Assembly (NCBI GenBank): GCA_029449235.1
Contig: JANATG010000005.1
Coordinates: 2,830,243 to 2,894,242, forward strand
DNA from: Linnemannia schmuckeri
Taxonomy: Eukaryota; Mortierellomycota; Mortierellomycetes; Mortierellales; Mortierellaceae
Direction: 5' to 3'
DNA length: 64,000 bases
The translations under genes were made by a program, and so were the position numbers. The notes beneath the pieces are model-generated. The model saw only the letters and a program-made list of their open reading frames with translations, was not told where the DNA came from and made no database searches. Position 1 is the stretch's first letter, and each line of letters opens with the position of its first letter. Of this stretch, positions 1-10,387 are shown piece after piece.

Positions 1-49
1 TCCACTCACACTTCTTCTTCCTCACTCCTTCAATATCTTTCAACTGTAG

Positions 50-1363
50 AACGATTGATTCAGGAGCACATTGCTTTGGGACACACGCCCTTTTTCATCA
101 ATGCGACAGCCGGAACAACCGTCTTGGGAGCATTTGATCCTATCCGTCCTTGTGGTGAGATTGCTCAAAAATACAACTGCTGGCTTCATGTTGACGGTTC
201 CTGGGGAGGAGCCGTCGTTTTTGTTCCTGAGCTTGCCAAGTCTCTCCTCGACGGCTCTGAACTCGTAAGTTGTTTTGGATGTCGCATTTGCCTTGCATAG
301 TCGTTGCTGGAGTTTGTCGCGATGAAGTTTCTGACGCCCAACTGCATTATTTATTTGAACGCGTAATTAATACATTTAGGCACAATCAATTACAGTGAAC
401 CCTCACAAGATGTTGCAGACATCTCTTCAGTGCTCGCTCCTACTGGTCCCCGACTCTTCCATCTTCCCACGTGCAAACGCATTGAAAGCCAACTACTTGT
501 TTCACGGGCAGAGCCACGACTTGGGCGACGGCACGCTCGGATGTGGACGGCGCTCGGATGCAGTCAAGTTGTTCTTGGGTTGGAAGTACTATGGGCGTCT
601 TGGATATCAAGCAAGAATCGAAAAGTCGCTGTCTAACGTAACGCGGTTTGGAGAGTTGTTGGCCCAGGATAACTTTAGAGACAACAGGATCCAGATGCTA
701 AGATTGGGTTGTGATCACGAAGATGTGATCCATCGTCGGGAAGTGGAGGAGGAGAGCAAGCGGGACAAGACTCTCCCCAGTCTGTTGCAGGTCTGCTTCT
801 GGTACCGTCCCCGTAACAGCCGATTGATTGACTGGAGAGGCACCGAAAGAGTGTGGAGGGATTTTGAAGACGTATCTGCTCAGGAGCCTCCTTCCCGTGT
901 CCCCTCAACAGCCGCTACCCCATTGATAGAGTCGCAGCCCTATTTCACAGGAAATGCAGACATCACGTCGGCAACGCCTTCGAGTGTCTCTCCCAACTCT
1001 TCGACTACCTCTCTAGAATCGTACGAGTCCGCCTCTACAGCCTCATCTAATTCTCCCTCGACAACGACGTCCCCTAGAAAAGCTGCGGATCGTGGAGCCA
1101 TTCTTACAGACCCGCAGGAGCGTCAACAGGCGAAGGACTGGATGGAACAAGTGACAAAGTCGGTGCACGCTCGGATCCGTAGCCGTGGTGGGTTCATGAT
1201 TGACTATGCTCCCTTGGGTCCTTACCTGCCATTGTTTTTCAGGGTGGTGCTGAACCCTCCTACGATTCGGGAGATTGACTTGACCATGTTGGTGGACGAG
1301 ATCTTGGAGTGCGGAGACATCATCGAGTCCCAACTAGACACTCCTGCCTGTTGCCAAGTTTGA
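50..1363 (+). CDS. PLP-dependent group II decarboxylase (cysteine sulfinate/glutamate decarboxylase-like), 5' end outside window
   Basis: Partial gene with exons 50-264 and 380-1363; the window opens inside an intron that ends in TAG at 47-49. The first exon contains HVDGSWGG, whose Asp (codon 193-195) contacts the pyridine nitrogen of PLP. The second exon begins AQSITVNPHKM, whose Lys (codon 407-409) forms the Schiff base with PLP. Downstream FLGWKYYGRLG and VCFWYRP blocks and the terminal FFRVVLNPPTIREID segment match the CSAD/GAD/aspartate decarboxylase group. The family removes the alpha-carboxylate of an acidic amino acid (cysteine sulfinate, glutamate or aspartate); I cannot assign the substrate. 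Unusual: a Ser/Thr/Pro-rich insertion, encoded around 870-1075, interrupts the C-terminal domain between VCFWYRP and the conserved end. The intron (265-379) is phase 0 with a GTAAGT donor. Confidence 0.88.
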
Positions 1364-4030
1364 AAACAGAAGGACTTGGAATAAATGAACGCCACTAATA
1401 TTGAGATGACTAAAGGGATTGACTTTGTCCACCTGGTTCACATTTGTCCATTTTGTAAACCGCCCGTATTTTTGAGTTTGGTTTGCTCCACTCCTCACTT
1501 TTCTTTTGTGCTCTGAAAGAAGTTCTGCCAGACAGGCATACTGCCAGACAGAGCCAAGTTTGCGGTATGAGGCATTTTCTGCTTCTTCCTCTTTACAGTG
1601 CTGATTGATATAAGTCTTCGAAGGCTTGGCGAGGATGCAATAGGAACCGTTTTGGACACTACTTGCCTTACACCTCCACAAAATACTTAATTGCCTCGGT
1701 AGTAACTGCTGGATCCGAGGATCCTCATAAGTATGTGGATATCTGGTCTTTACCGGGGAACATCGGTGGTGTGGGAAGGTGGGTCTGGTGGGGGTGATCG
1801 AGTTGTTACGACGTCTTGTTGAGTGTGTTTCCATCCCCTGAAAATCAATCGTTCCCGAGATCGCTGTTGTTGTGAATAAGCAGCAGCATCCAAAAAATGA
1901 CAATGCGCCAATACCCCTTTCAGTAGAACGCTGACCTTGCAGTAACGCAGTCTACCTTTTGTCCATCACGTTGATCCTGTGTCAAAGAAAAAGAAGTTCT
2001 TACAACTCGTATCCTTGCGATGTCCTGAGTCTCCTCGGTTCACTGTGTTTCCTTCGGGGTTAAAATAGGCGCATGCAGCAGACGCAACAACATAGGCGAG
2101 CAAAAGCAAGGAAGAGAAAAATAAGTGCCATTGCACACATTCGGTGAGGAAGCGGGGAGGAGGTTCTCAAAGAGTTCACGACGGGACAAAATTGGCAATC
2201 GCACGACAAGGGACTCGCCATCTTTTTCTGTATCGCACTGCGAAGAAGCGATGAGAAAAAACAAATAATGAGAAGTCAATCAAGCAACAAAGGAGTTCAC
2301 ATAAGCTGGGCCTTTCAGTGTATGGGTTGTTGTTGTCGATAAACGAATTGTCACCCAATGGTCTAACAAGGAACATCAGACAACACACGGTAATAGGCCC
2401 ATCCAGCAACAACAACAAAAACTAAGAGGAAACCCCCTTGTGAGAAGATTGAGAGAGACAAAGAAAAGAGAGAGTAGTTGCTCGCGAGCGCACGCAAGAA
2501 ATGTTCATCCTTTCTCTTTGTTGAGAGGTACACACTCTTATTCTTCAAGATTAGTATTTTTTGCTCTCTACCTTGTGCGACTTGACCCTTTGCCCTGTTC
2601 AACACCTTCGTTGGTGTCTATGAGGGAATTTATTTTAGCCACAAACAACAACAACAACAGTAACAGCAACAATATCGACGTGAACAAAGCAGGAAGGAAA
2701 TGTCGATGGAAGGAATAAAACGGATCAGATCATGATTAACGAGGATGAGGAAAAAAGGGCGAGCAAGCAACAGCTTCACCCATCGTGATTTTCATTAGTA
2801 ACTGAGTACCTTTTTTGCTCTAGGAGCGGCGTTTAGAAGGAAATAGGTTGAGTGCGTTGCTGCGTTTCTGCGTTGATGTGTTGATGTATTTGATGTATTG
2901 GTGGGAGGTCTAGTTCTTTAGCCCGGGTATAAGAGGTATAAATTCATGTAGGAACAAAAGCAAATAAAAAATGGCCGGATATTAGTATGCAGCTCCTTTG
3001 CAGCACGCGATATGGTCAACGAAGCAATCCCATACACGCCACGCGCGCACGCACACACCTTATCTCCTCTTTCGTACACCCCTGCGCAAAAAAAATAGAT
3101 GTATGCACAAGCCCACTTGTTCTTGATCGACTTTTGTTTTTGCTAGCCACGCTTACGAACACAACATCATCTCACGAGTCCCCTTTTCTTCCTCTTCGCC
3201 CTTCTTTCTTCATCTCTTGTGTGCATACTCCTGCTATTTTCCTTCTCCTTCAATGATGTCAAATTTCATTTTACATTTTCCTTATCTTGTAGTGACAAGT
3301 ACATCATGAAGGGATAGAGTCTCGACAAGGTCTTTTACAATATGGAGACTCTAGTGAATCTAGAAAAAAAAACACTCCCGAACAAGGAAAGAAAGTGGCG
3401 AGCATATGTGGTCAGGGTCAGGACTAGAGAACAGATGCGTTGTCGCATTTTGAGTTTCGGCAAAATCAGGGCCCGGAAACCCCTTCTTTACAACATGTGG
3501 ACATCCTCCTAGACGCATGTAAATAAACTTACACAAAGGAAAAATGCCCCGTTTCTTTCCTTATTATTGTTTGATTGTGTATTGAACAACATAATTGTAG
3601 GGACCGCTACAAGGCATGGGTCAAGGATAAGCACCTGATTCAATCGCTTCATCTCACTCTTTACTCCTGCCTTTCTGTGACCCAGGTGAAATCAGAAAAA
3701 AGGGATAAACCTCTTTCTCCTTCCTGTATCCTTCCCTCGGTGTGGTAGAGAAAGATGCGAATGCCTTATGTCCATTAAGCATTCTGTGGAGATGAGATGG
3801 CCATCCCTCGGGTTTCTTTACTTCCATCCCAAGACAATCTTTTGACCTTGAAAAGCAAGTTGTCTTTTGAGGAACAAATGTTCAAAGAAGATGACAGCTG
3901 TGAAGCGATTAAATGATAAATAAAACGATTATTCTCTCGTACAACAACAATAGCAACAAAAAAGAAAAAAAACCAGCGAATGACAACTGGTGTCAATAAT
4001 AACAACTCAAGTAGCGAATTAAACCCACTT

Positions 4031-4092
4031 CCCTTCCCTTCCCTTCCCTTCCCTTCCCTTCCCTTACGAACGAACGAACGAACGAACGAACA
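4031..4092. repeat. Compound microsatellite (CCCTT)7-(ACGA)n
   Basis: Seven perfect CCCTT pentamers are followed immediately by about six ACGA tetramers. Simple-sequence repeat with no coding role seen. Confidence 0.95.
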
Positions 4093-5540
4093 ACACAAGC
4101 AGCAAACAAAAAGTAAAACAAATAAACAGGACAATTGTCAATCGATGAGAAAAACTTTTGTGGTCTGTTTAGTCATAGACCTAGGGGTAACTAGGGGATG
4201 AATAGAGAATGAAGTGGGTTCTGCGGAGAAAAAAGAGAGGGGATAATGGAGAGATGAAAGAGCGCAAAAGGGAAAAGTCCTTCCAAAGACCCATAGTCCT
4301 CCTCATCCTCATCCTAATCACTTCATGTTTTTCCATATGTGGGTGCAGTATTGTGAGGCTGGACACTTTTCGCCCATTTTGTATTTTGTGTGTTACATTT
4401 TCATTCCCCGCACGACCAACTTGTACTCTTTCTGTCGTGCATGCCCTGTTCCTTTCTTCTCGTCTCATTCACCCCTGCGCCCAGTAAGATTTTCGCGGTA
4501 TCCCTCTGTTGTGCAAGTAGTGTAAGCTTGAATACTTTTAAGTTGCAGCGACCACTCAAAACCCCCCCCCCCCCCCAAAAAAAAAAGCGAGAACGAGTCG
4601 CCTTGTTTATTAGGACAAAAAAAAAAAGACCAAAAACTAGTTTTGAGGGCCTCCTGCCCGGAAAATACTATTATCGAGAGAAAGTAGGCATAGCGCCAGG
4701 CAGGGCAGACAATAAGAGTGTGAGAGAGCGACTGAATAAGCGAGAGCCAGGCAGAACAGGGTAGACCAGTTGCAAAGAAAAGGCCGATGAGCAAAGAAAC
4801 AACTGCAGAGAACAGCAAATCTGACCTTTTGAAAAGTTAGCTAGGCCCACTTTCATATCTGCTCCCTGCTTTCCTTATCCCTTGTTACACCGGTGATCGG
4901 CAAGAAGGCCATCAAAAGGATAATAGCAGAGAAGAGAAGAAAAAAAAGGAGCGCACCACAGTGGTCATGGAGGAAAGTACTGCACCAACAACCCGAGGAA
5001 GAAGAAACGTGGATGTGAGTGCGTCCAGGATGACTTGCAATTCATTGCTGGTCATTGTTACTCGCCTTAGAAAAGGGGAAGGACAATGGAAAAGGAGGAT
5101 TGGTTTTCCTCATTGACAGCATACAGTCATTGTTCTTCAGCGAAAAAAAATCAGAGGAGAGAATAAAGGAGAGGCAAAGGACTATGACCATTGGCTTTGG
5201 TTTGATCCTTCCACTACTCTCTAGGGTGTATGCTCGTGTGCATGTGTGTTGTCCTCTATCTAGTGCGGGTAGTGTTCCTGCGTAACATGACGTCCACTCG
5301 AACAGGGGAGAAGAGTTGAATCCAGGCACCACAGCACGGGTTAGAAAAGAGATGCGAAAAAACAAATAACAAAGACAATGGAAGATATTTCAGATGGTGT
5401 AAGCTGGTTCATTCTCTGTCAGCAGTATCGGCTCTATCTTTTTTTCAAGAGAGAACAGACATAAGTAAGATGGAGCATGGGGGTGTGAATGAGTGAGGAA
5501 TGCTTGTTTACCTTTCTATCCCCTTGTTGGATTGAGAAGA

Positions 5541-5583
5541 TAGTGTGTGTGTGTGTGTATGTGTGTGTGTGAGAGAGAGAGAA
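5541..5583. repeat. GT/GA dinucleotide microsatellite
   Basis: A GT run broken once by AT passes into a GA run. Confidence 0.9.
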
Positions 5584-6070
5584 TGGGAGAGTGAGAGAGA
5601 GATGGACGACAATAATGACAATGACAACGGCACTGACAGCAGACAACAGTTGTAGACAACGGGCAATAACAACAACGGAGAAGTATGTGTTTATCCATGA
5701 GTGTTTTTATTTTTTGGTTTAGATGTTAATTCAATAGAAAAAAAGAGAATGCGAGCGTGAATGCGAGTACAGTGTGTGGATGTGTATGTTCAGTTCAGGT
5801 CCACCTGGACCCATCGCTCTCGATTTGTTTATTTCGCACAAGAATGGGCGGCGTTGGGTGGATGGTGTTGTTGTTTCCATTTGTAGCCTAATGGGAAGTC
5901 TGAGTGTGGATGAACCATTTGGGAGTGAATGAATGAATGGCCTGGCCCAGCCTTCTAGGAGCGTTGCTCTGGACAAGGACACGCACAACTATCCACCTCA
6001 GTTTATCCCTCACTCAAACGAACAAGCAAATTCAACCCTCCTGCCCACACACACTCACTCGGTTGAGTAG

Positions 6071-6091
6071 ATATAAAGATGGCCTGTTATT

Positions 6092-6123
<32 letters not shown>
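6071..6123 (+). promoter_or_regulatory. Putative PMA1 promoter/leader elements: TATA-like box and 30-nt poly-T
   Basis: ATATAAAG at 6071-6078 lies ~250 bp upstream of the PMA1 start codon and is followed by an uninterrupted run of 30 T (6094-6123) and a long pyrimidine-rich stretch. Poly(dT:dA) and CT blocks are common in promoters of highly expressed fungal genes because they exclude nucleosomes. The assignment is positional only. Confidence 0.3.
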
Positions 6124-6323
6124 CTTTCCCACTCTGTTCACCACCATCATCACACCGTAGTCTTGGTTCCTCCTCCTTCTCCTTTTCCTCCTCCTTCATT
6201 CTCTTTTTCCTTCCCCCGCCCTCCTCCCTTTCCTCCCTCTACTACTCTGTTCCTGTGTGCTCTCTCCCTTGTACATTTCATTCATACCCTAGTCAGTCAC
6301 TATTTATCACATAGACTTGAGTC

Positions 6324-9300
6324 ATGTCTGAAAAGATTGAAGGTAAACCCTCCCAATCATACCACTATCCCTCATCTAAATTTTTCATCAAAACAACTCG
6401 CTTCAAGATGCAGAGCAAGCATGTCAAGAGTTGACATGGCACATCCATCCTCCCCTCCTGCTCTTGCCTTAATTTGCTCCCTACAGGCAACTCAATTTCC
6501 TCCCTTCATACTTCACCGTCGCCACCCCTCATCCCACTAACATATAAATTAATTAACCCCTCCCTGTTACATAACTACACCAGTAGACAGTGCCCCTATC
6601 AAGGACAAACTCGAGGTTGAAGAGGCCGAGCACCACGAGCACAAGGACGAGATCTCGCCCGAGCTCGAGGGCCTTCTCCAGACCAACCCCAAGCACGGTT
6701 TGACCGAGGCCGAGGTCGCCGAGCGCCTTGCCAGGTTTGGTCCCAACCAGCTGGCCGAGGTCAAGCGTAACCCCTTTCTCAAGTTTCTGGGCTACTTTAC
6801 CGGAGCCATTGCCTACCTGATCGAAGTCGCCTGCATCATCTCTGCTGTCGTCAAAGACTGGCTTGATTTTGGTATCATTGTCGCCCTATTGCTCCTCAAC
6901 GCTTGTATTGGTTTCATCGAAGAGTCCAAGGCCGAGTCCGCTTTGGATGCCCTCCGTCAGACTTTAGCTTTGAAGACCCGCTGCTGGCGCGATGGTCACC
7001 TGGTTGAGTTGGATGTTGCTGCCCTGGTTCCTGGAGATATCATTGTGTTACGTCTTGGGGACATTGTCCCTGCCGATGGCCGTCTTCTCGGTATTGGTGC
7101 CACCGGTGAGGCTACCGAGGGTGATCTCTTGATTGACCAGTCTGCATTGACCGGAGAGTCGCTGCCCGTGGCCAAGAACAAGGGCAAGACCGTTTACTCG
7201 TCCTCGATCGTCAAGCAGGGGCAGCAGATGGCTGTCGTTACCAAGACCGGTGGTGACACATTCATCGGTCGTGCCGCCAACCTTATCTCCATCACCACCG
7301 AGGAGGGCCACTTCCAGAAAATCATCAACCGCATCGGTAACTTCTTGATCCTCATCACCGTCGTCCTGGTCCTCATCATTCTCATCTACCAGCTGGTCCA
7401 CTTCAAAGGCACCGAGAAGGGCAAGTTCATCACCATCCTCGGAAAGGTCCTCGTCTTAACAGTCGCCGCCATCCCCGTCGGTCTTCCTACTGTGATGTCC
7501 GTCACCATGGCTGTCGGTGCCAAGCAGCTCGCTGCCAAGAAGGTCATTGTCAAGCGTTTGACAGCCGTCGAGGAGATGGCCTCTGTCTCTGTCCTCTGCT
7601 CTGACAAGACCGGAACCTTGACCCTCAACGAGTTGACTTTTGATGAACCTTACCTGACCAACAACTATACCTCGAACGACATTCTTTTGTACTCGTACCT
7701 CGCTGCTGAGGCTGGCGCCAACGATCCCATCGAGTTTGCTGTCCGTACCGCTGCCGAGGAGCAGCTCGAAATCCTCAAGAACCGCACCCACAGGCACGAT
7801 GTCCCCGGCTACAAGGTCACCTCCTTCTTGCCCTTCAACCCTTCGACCAAGCTGACCCAGGCCACCATTACCCAGATTGAAACCGGTTCTTCCTTTAAGG
7901 TCGCCAAGGGCGCCCCCCAGGTTATTATCCGTCTTGTCGGTGGTGACGATGATGCCGTCCGTGCTGTCAACTCCCTTGCCAAGCGTGGTCTCCGTGCCCT
8001 GGGTGTCGCTCGCACTGTAGAGGGCAACATGGACCAATGGGAGTTGATTGGTATGATCTCCTTGATTGATCCTCCTCGCCCTGACTCAGCCGAGACTATC
8101 CGCCGCTGCAATGCCATGGGTGTCTCTGTTAAGATGATTACCGGTGACCAGCTTATCATTGCCAAGGAGGTAGCCCACCGTCTCGGTATGCAGCGCGTCA
8201 TGTTGGATGCTGGCCACTTGGTTGACTCTGACAAATCTGAAGACGAGGTCACCGAGCACGTCATCCGCGCCGACGGTTTCGCCCAGGTCATCCCCGAGCA
8301 CAAGTACCGTGTCGTCGAACTGCTTCAGAAGCGCGGTATCCTTGTCGGTATGACCGGTGATGGTGTCAACGATGCTCCCGCTCTCAAGAAGGCTAATGTC
8401 GGTATTGCTGTCCATGGATGCACGGATGCTGCGCGCTCTGCTGCCGATATTGTTTTACTCGCCCCCGGTCTTTCGACTATTGTCGATGGTCTGACTACCT
8501 CCCGTGCCATCTTCCAGCGCATGCGTTCCTATGCCCTGTACCGAATTACATCGACTGTCCACTTTTTGATGTTCTTCTTTGTCGTCGTCATGGCCTATGA
8601 CTGGTCTCTTCCCGCCCACTTGCTCATTCTCATTTGCATCCTGAACGATCTCGCCACCCTTGTCATCTCTGTCGACAACGCCCAGGTGTGCTTTCTTTCA
8701 TTGCTTCTTTCTTGATTTTCTTCCTTCATTGATTTCTTTGCTTCTTTCTCACGGCTACTTTATTAATTACCATGGCTCAGTGAATACTATGTCTTATACT
8801 AATGACCCTCCTTGTTTTCTCATTCCAATGACTCACTAGATCTCGACCCACCCGGACAAGTGGAGAATTGGCCAGTTGATTACAATGTCGATTGTATTGG
8901 GCCTCTGCCTGACTGCATTGTCTTTTGCCCATTTTTACGTCTTCTGGAAGCATTTCGGTTACCAACCTATCAATGGTGAAGACATCCCAGATTCTGAGCG
9001 CCGCCTCGAGTCGATCATGTACCTTCACATCTCATCTGCACCCCACTTTGTGATCTTCTCGACTCGCCTGACTGGCTACTTCTGGGAGAACTTGCCGTCA
9101 CCCTTGTTCGCTATCGTGATTATCGGCACTCAGATCATTGCGCTGTTGATGGTTATTTTTGGTGGTCTGACTCCCAAGGTCCCCGCTGGAGAGGCCATTG
9201 TTGTGCTGTGTATCTCGTTCGTCTACTTTGTTGTGCTGGACCAGGTGAAGGTGTGGTTGTTCAAGAAATGGAGCTTTGAGATGACAGCTACCTTTGTGCC

Positions 9301-9505
9301 AACGAGCGGTCGTCGTCAAAAGTTGGCTGCCAGGAAGGCTGCCAAGATTCAGCAGGATCGCGTCTGGGAGAGCATTAATGCCGTGAGGAAGATTGCCGTT
9401 ATGACGGCTGTTGTCTCGAGCTTCCAGGAGAAGCAGCAGCACCATGAGCAGCATCAACAGCACCATGTTGTTGCTGGCCCCTCGTCCACTGTCGAGGTCC
9501 AGTAA
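6324..9505 (+). CDS. PMA1: Plasma membrane H+-ATPase (P3A-type proton pump)
   Basis: Exons 6324-6342, 6587-8685 and 8840-9505 give 927 residues, normal for fungal Pma1 (~920). The enzyme hydrolyses ATP to export protons and build the membrane potential that drives nutrient uptake. Visible motifs: TGES in the actuator domain; SDKTGTLT, whose Asp (residue ~346) is the phosphorylated aspartate; MTGDGVNDAPAL in the P-domain hinge; and several hydrophobic membrane segments, four of them after the second intron. The N-terminus is Lys/Glu/His-rich. The C-terminal tail is basic, then His/Gln-rich, and takes the position of the regulatory R-domain. The first coding exon is only 19 nt, and its intron ends in CAGTAG, a tandem acceptor giving either IED or IEVD. 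Codons strongly favour C-ending forms (GCC, GTC) and AAG, as expected for high expression. A 20-nt poly-A run follows at 9570-9589. Confidence 0.97.
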
Positions 9506-10387
9506 ACTTATATACACAATAATTAACGTCTACTTTTATACACAATTAAAAAGAATCCATTTTGCCACCAAAAAAAAAAAAAAAAAAAAGAGAAAAAGAA
9601 GCTCGCGATTGTGTCAGGTGATCAAAATGCGATATACCCTGGACCAATCATGAGGGATGCTTTTGAGACAGGGGAGGAGCAGCCTTACTTGTGATGGTTG
9701 ATTCAGAAAGATGTGGAGTTGATACCAAGATAAAAGTCCGTTTTTTGATGATTGTACCAATGGGGAGCCGTCCCTGAGGACAGGCCACATAAGCCACCAA
9801 TCTGTTCTGAGTGTCTGTTCTGTTCTGTGTCTCTCACTCGCTCTCGCTTCCCTTTTTTTTTCTCTCTCTCTCTCCCCCGCCCCTCCCCGTCTCTCTCTCT
9901 CTCTTTTGACTGTTGGTGTCCTTTCTCTGTCCCTTTCTTTTTTCTCTCTCTCTCTCTTGGCCCTTCCACAGTCCATCTGTAAAACCATCTCCACTCTCTC
10001 CATTCTTCATCGCCGCTGCATACTCTTACTTCATCTTCCTTTCGTCTTCTCTCCCCTTCCCTTCTCTTCTCTTTCCTCCTCTCCTCTCCTTTTTCTCCTA
10101 CACACGACCTTTATACACCCAGACACAAACACATCGTTCCTCTATCCAACAGTACTTACCTCTACTCTCTCCCCCTCGCTCTCTCTGTCCGTTACACCTT
10201 ACCTTCACCTTCACCTTCACCTTCACACTGGCTCTTTGACTTGACCTTGTCCTAGCTTCTCGTCTCTCTCTCTCTCTGCCGAGGTATTTTAACATCTTTT
10301 CAGAAAGAAGCAAAAACACACACACACACGTACATATACTCATCAACTCCTTATATATATACTAGAACAAGAAAAACCTTGGCGCAG
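9506..10387. promoter_or_regulatory. PMA1 3' region and pyrimidine-rich SSK1 promoter
   Basis: Contains a 20-base A run (9570-9589) just after PMA1. From ~9840 to 10285 the top strand is almost pure C/T (TCTC runs, and four CTTCAC units at ~10202-10228), followed by a CA repeat (~10317-10328) and TATATATAC near 10354. No gene is evident; apparent open frames are pyrimidine-tract artefacts. Confidence 0.5.

Larger units (their letters stand above)
1364..6323. other. Gene-poor 5-kb intergenic region with microsatellites
   Basis: I find no recognisable gene here; the open frames look like low-complexity shadows. Visible structure includes seven CCCTT units at 4031-4065 running directly into ACGA repeats to ~4092, a poly-C/poly-A tract near 4562-4586, GT then GA repeats at ~5541-5583, and a run of 30 T at 6094-6123. 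A 57-codon open frame at 3342-3512 and an open stretch at ~3601-3687 flanked by a possible acceptor (GTAG) and donor (CAG|GTGAAA) were noted, but neither resembles a family I know. The 3' part presumably holds the upstream control region and leader of the proton pump gene. Confidence 0.6.

Noticed and set aside
5937..6540. Two overlapping plus-strand frames of 125 and 153 codons before PMA1
   Set aside because: They consist of poly-Phe, Ser/Pro and His runs from the T30 and CT tracts and overlap the PMA1 start exon and first intron.
7048..8415. Long minus-strand frames across PMA1
   Set aside because: Shadows produced by the strong C-ending codon bias of PMA1; no independent signals.
9752..10244. 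Plus-strand frames rich in Ser, Leu, Phe and Pro
   Set aside because: Artefacts of the pyrimidine-rich SSK1 promoter.
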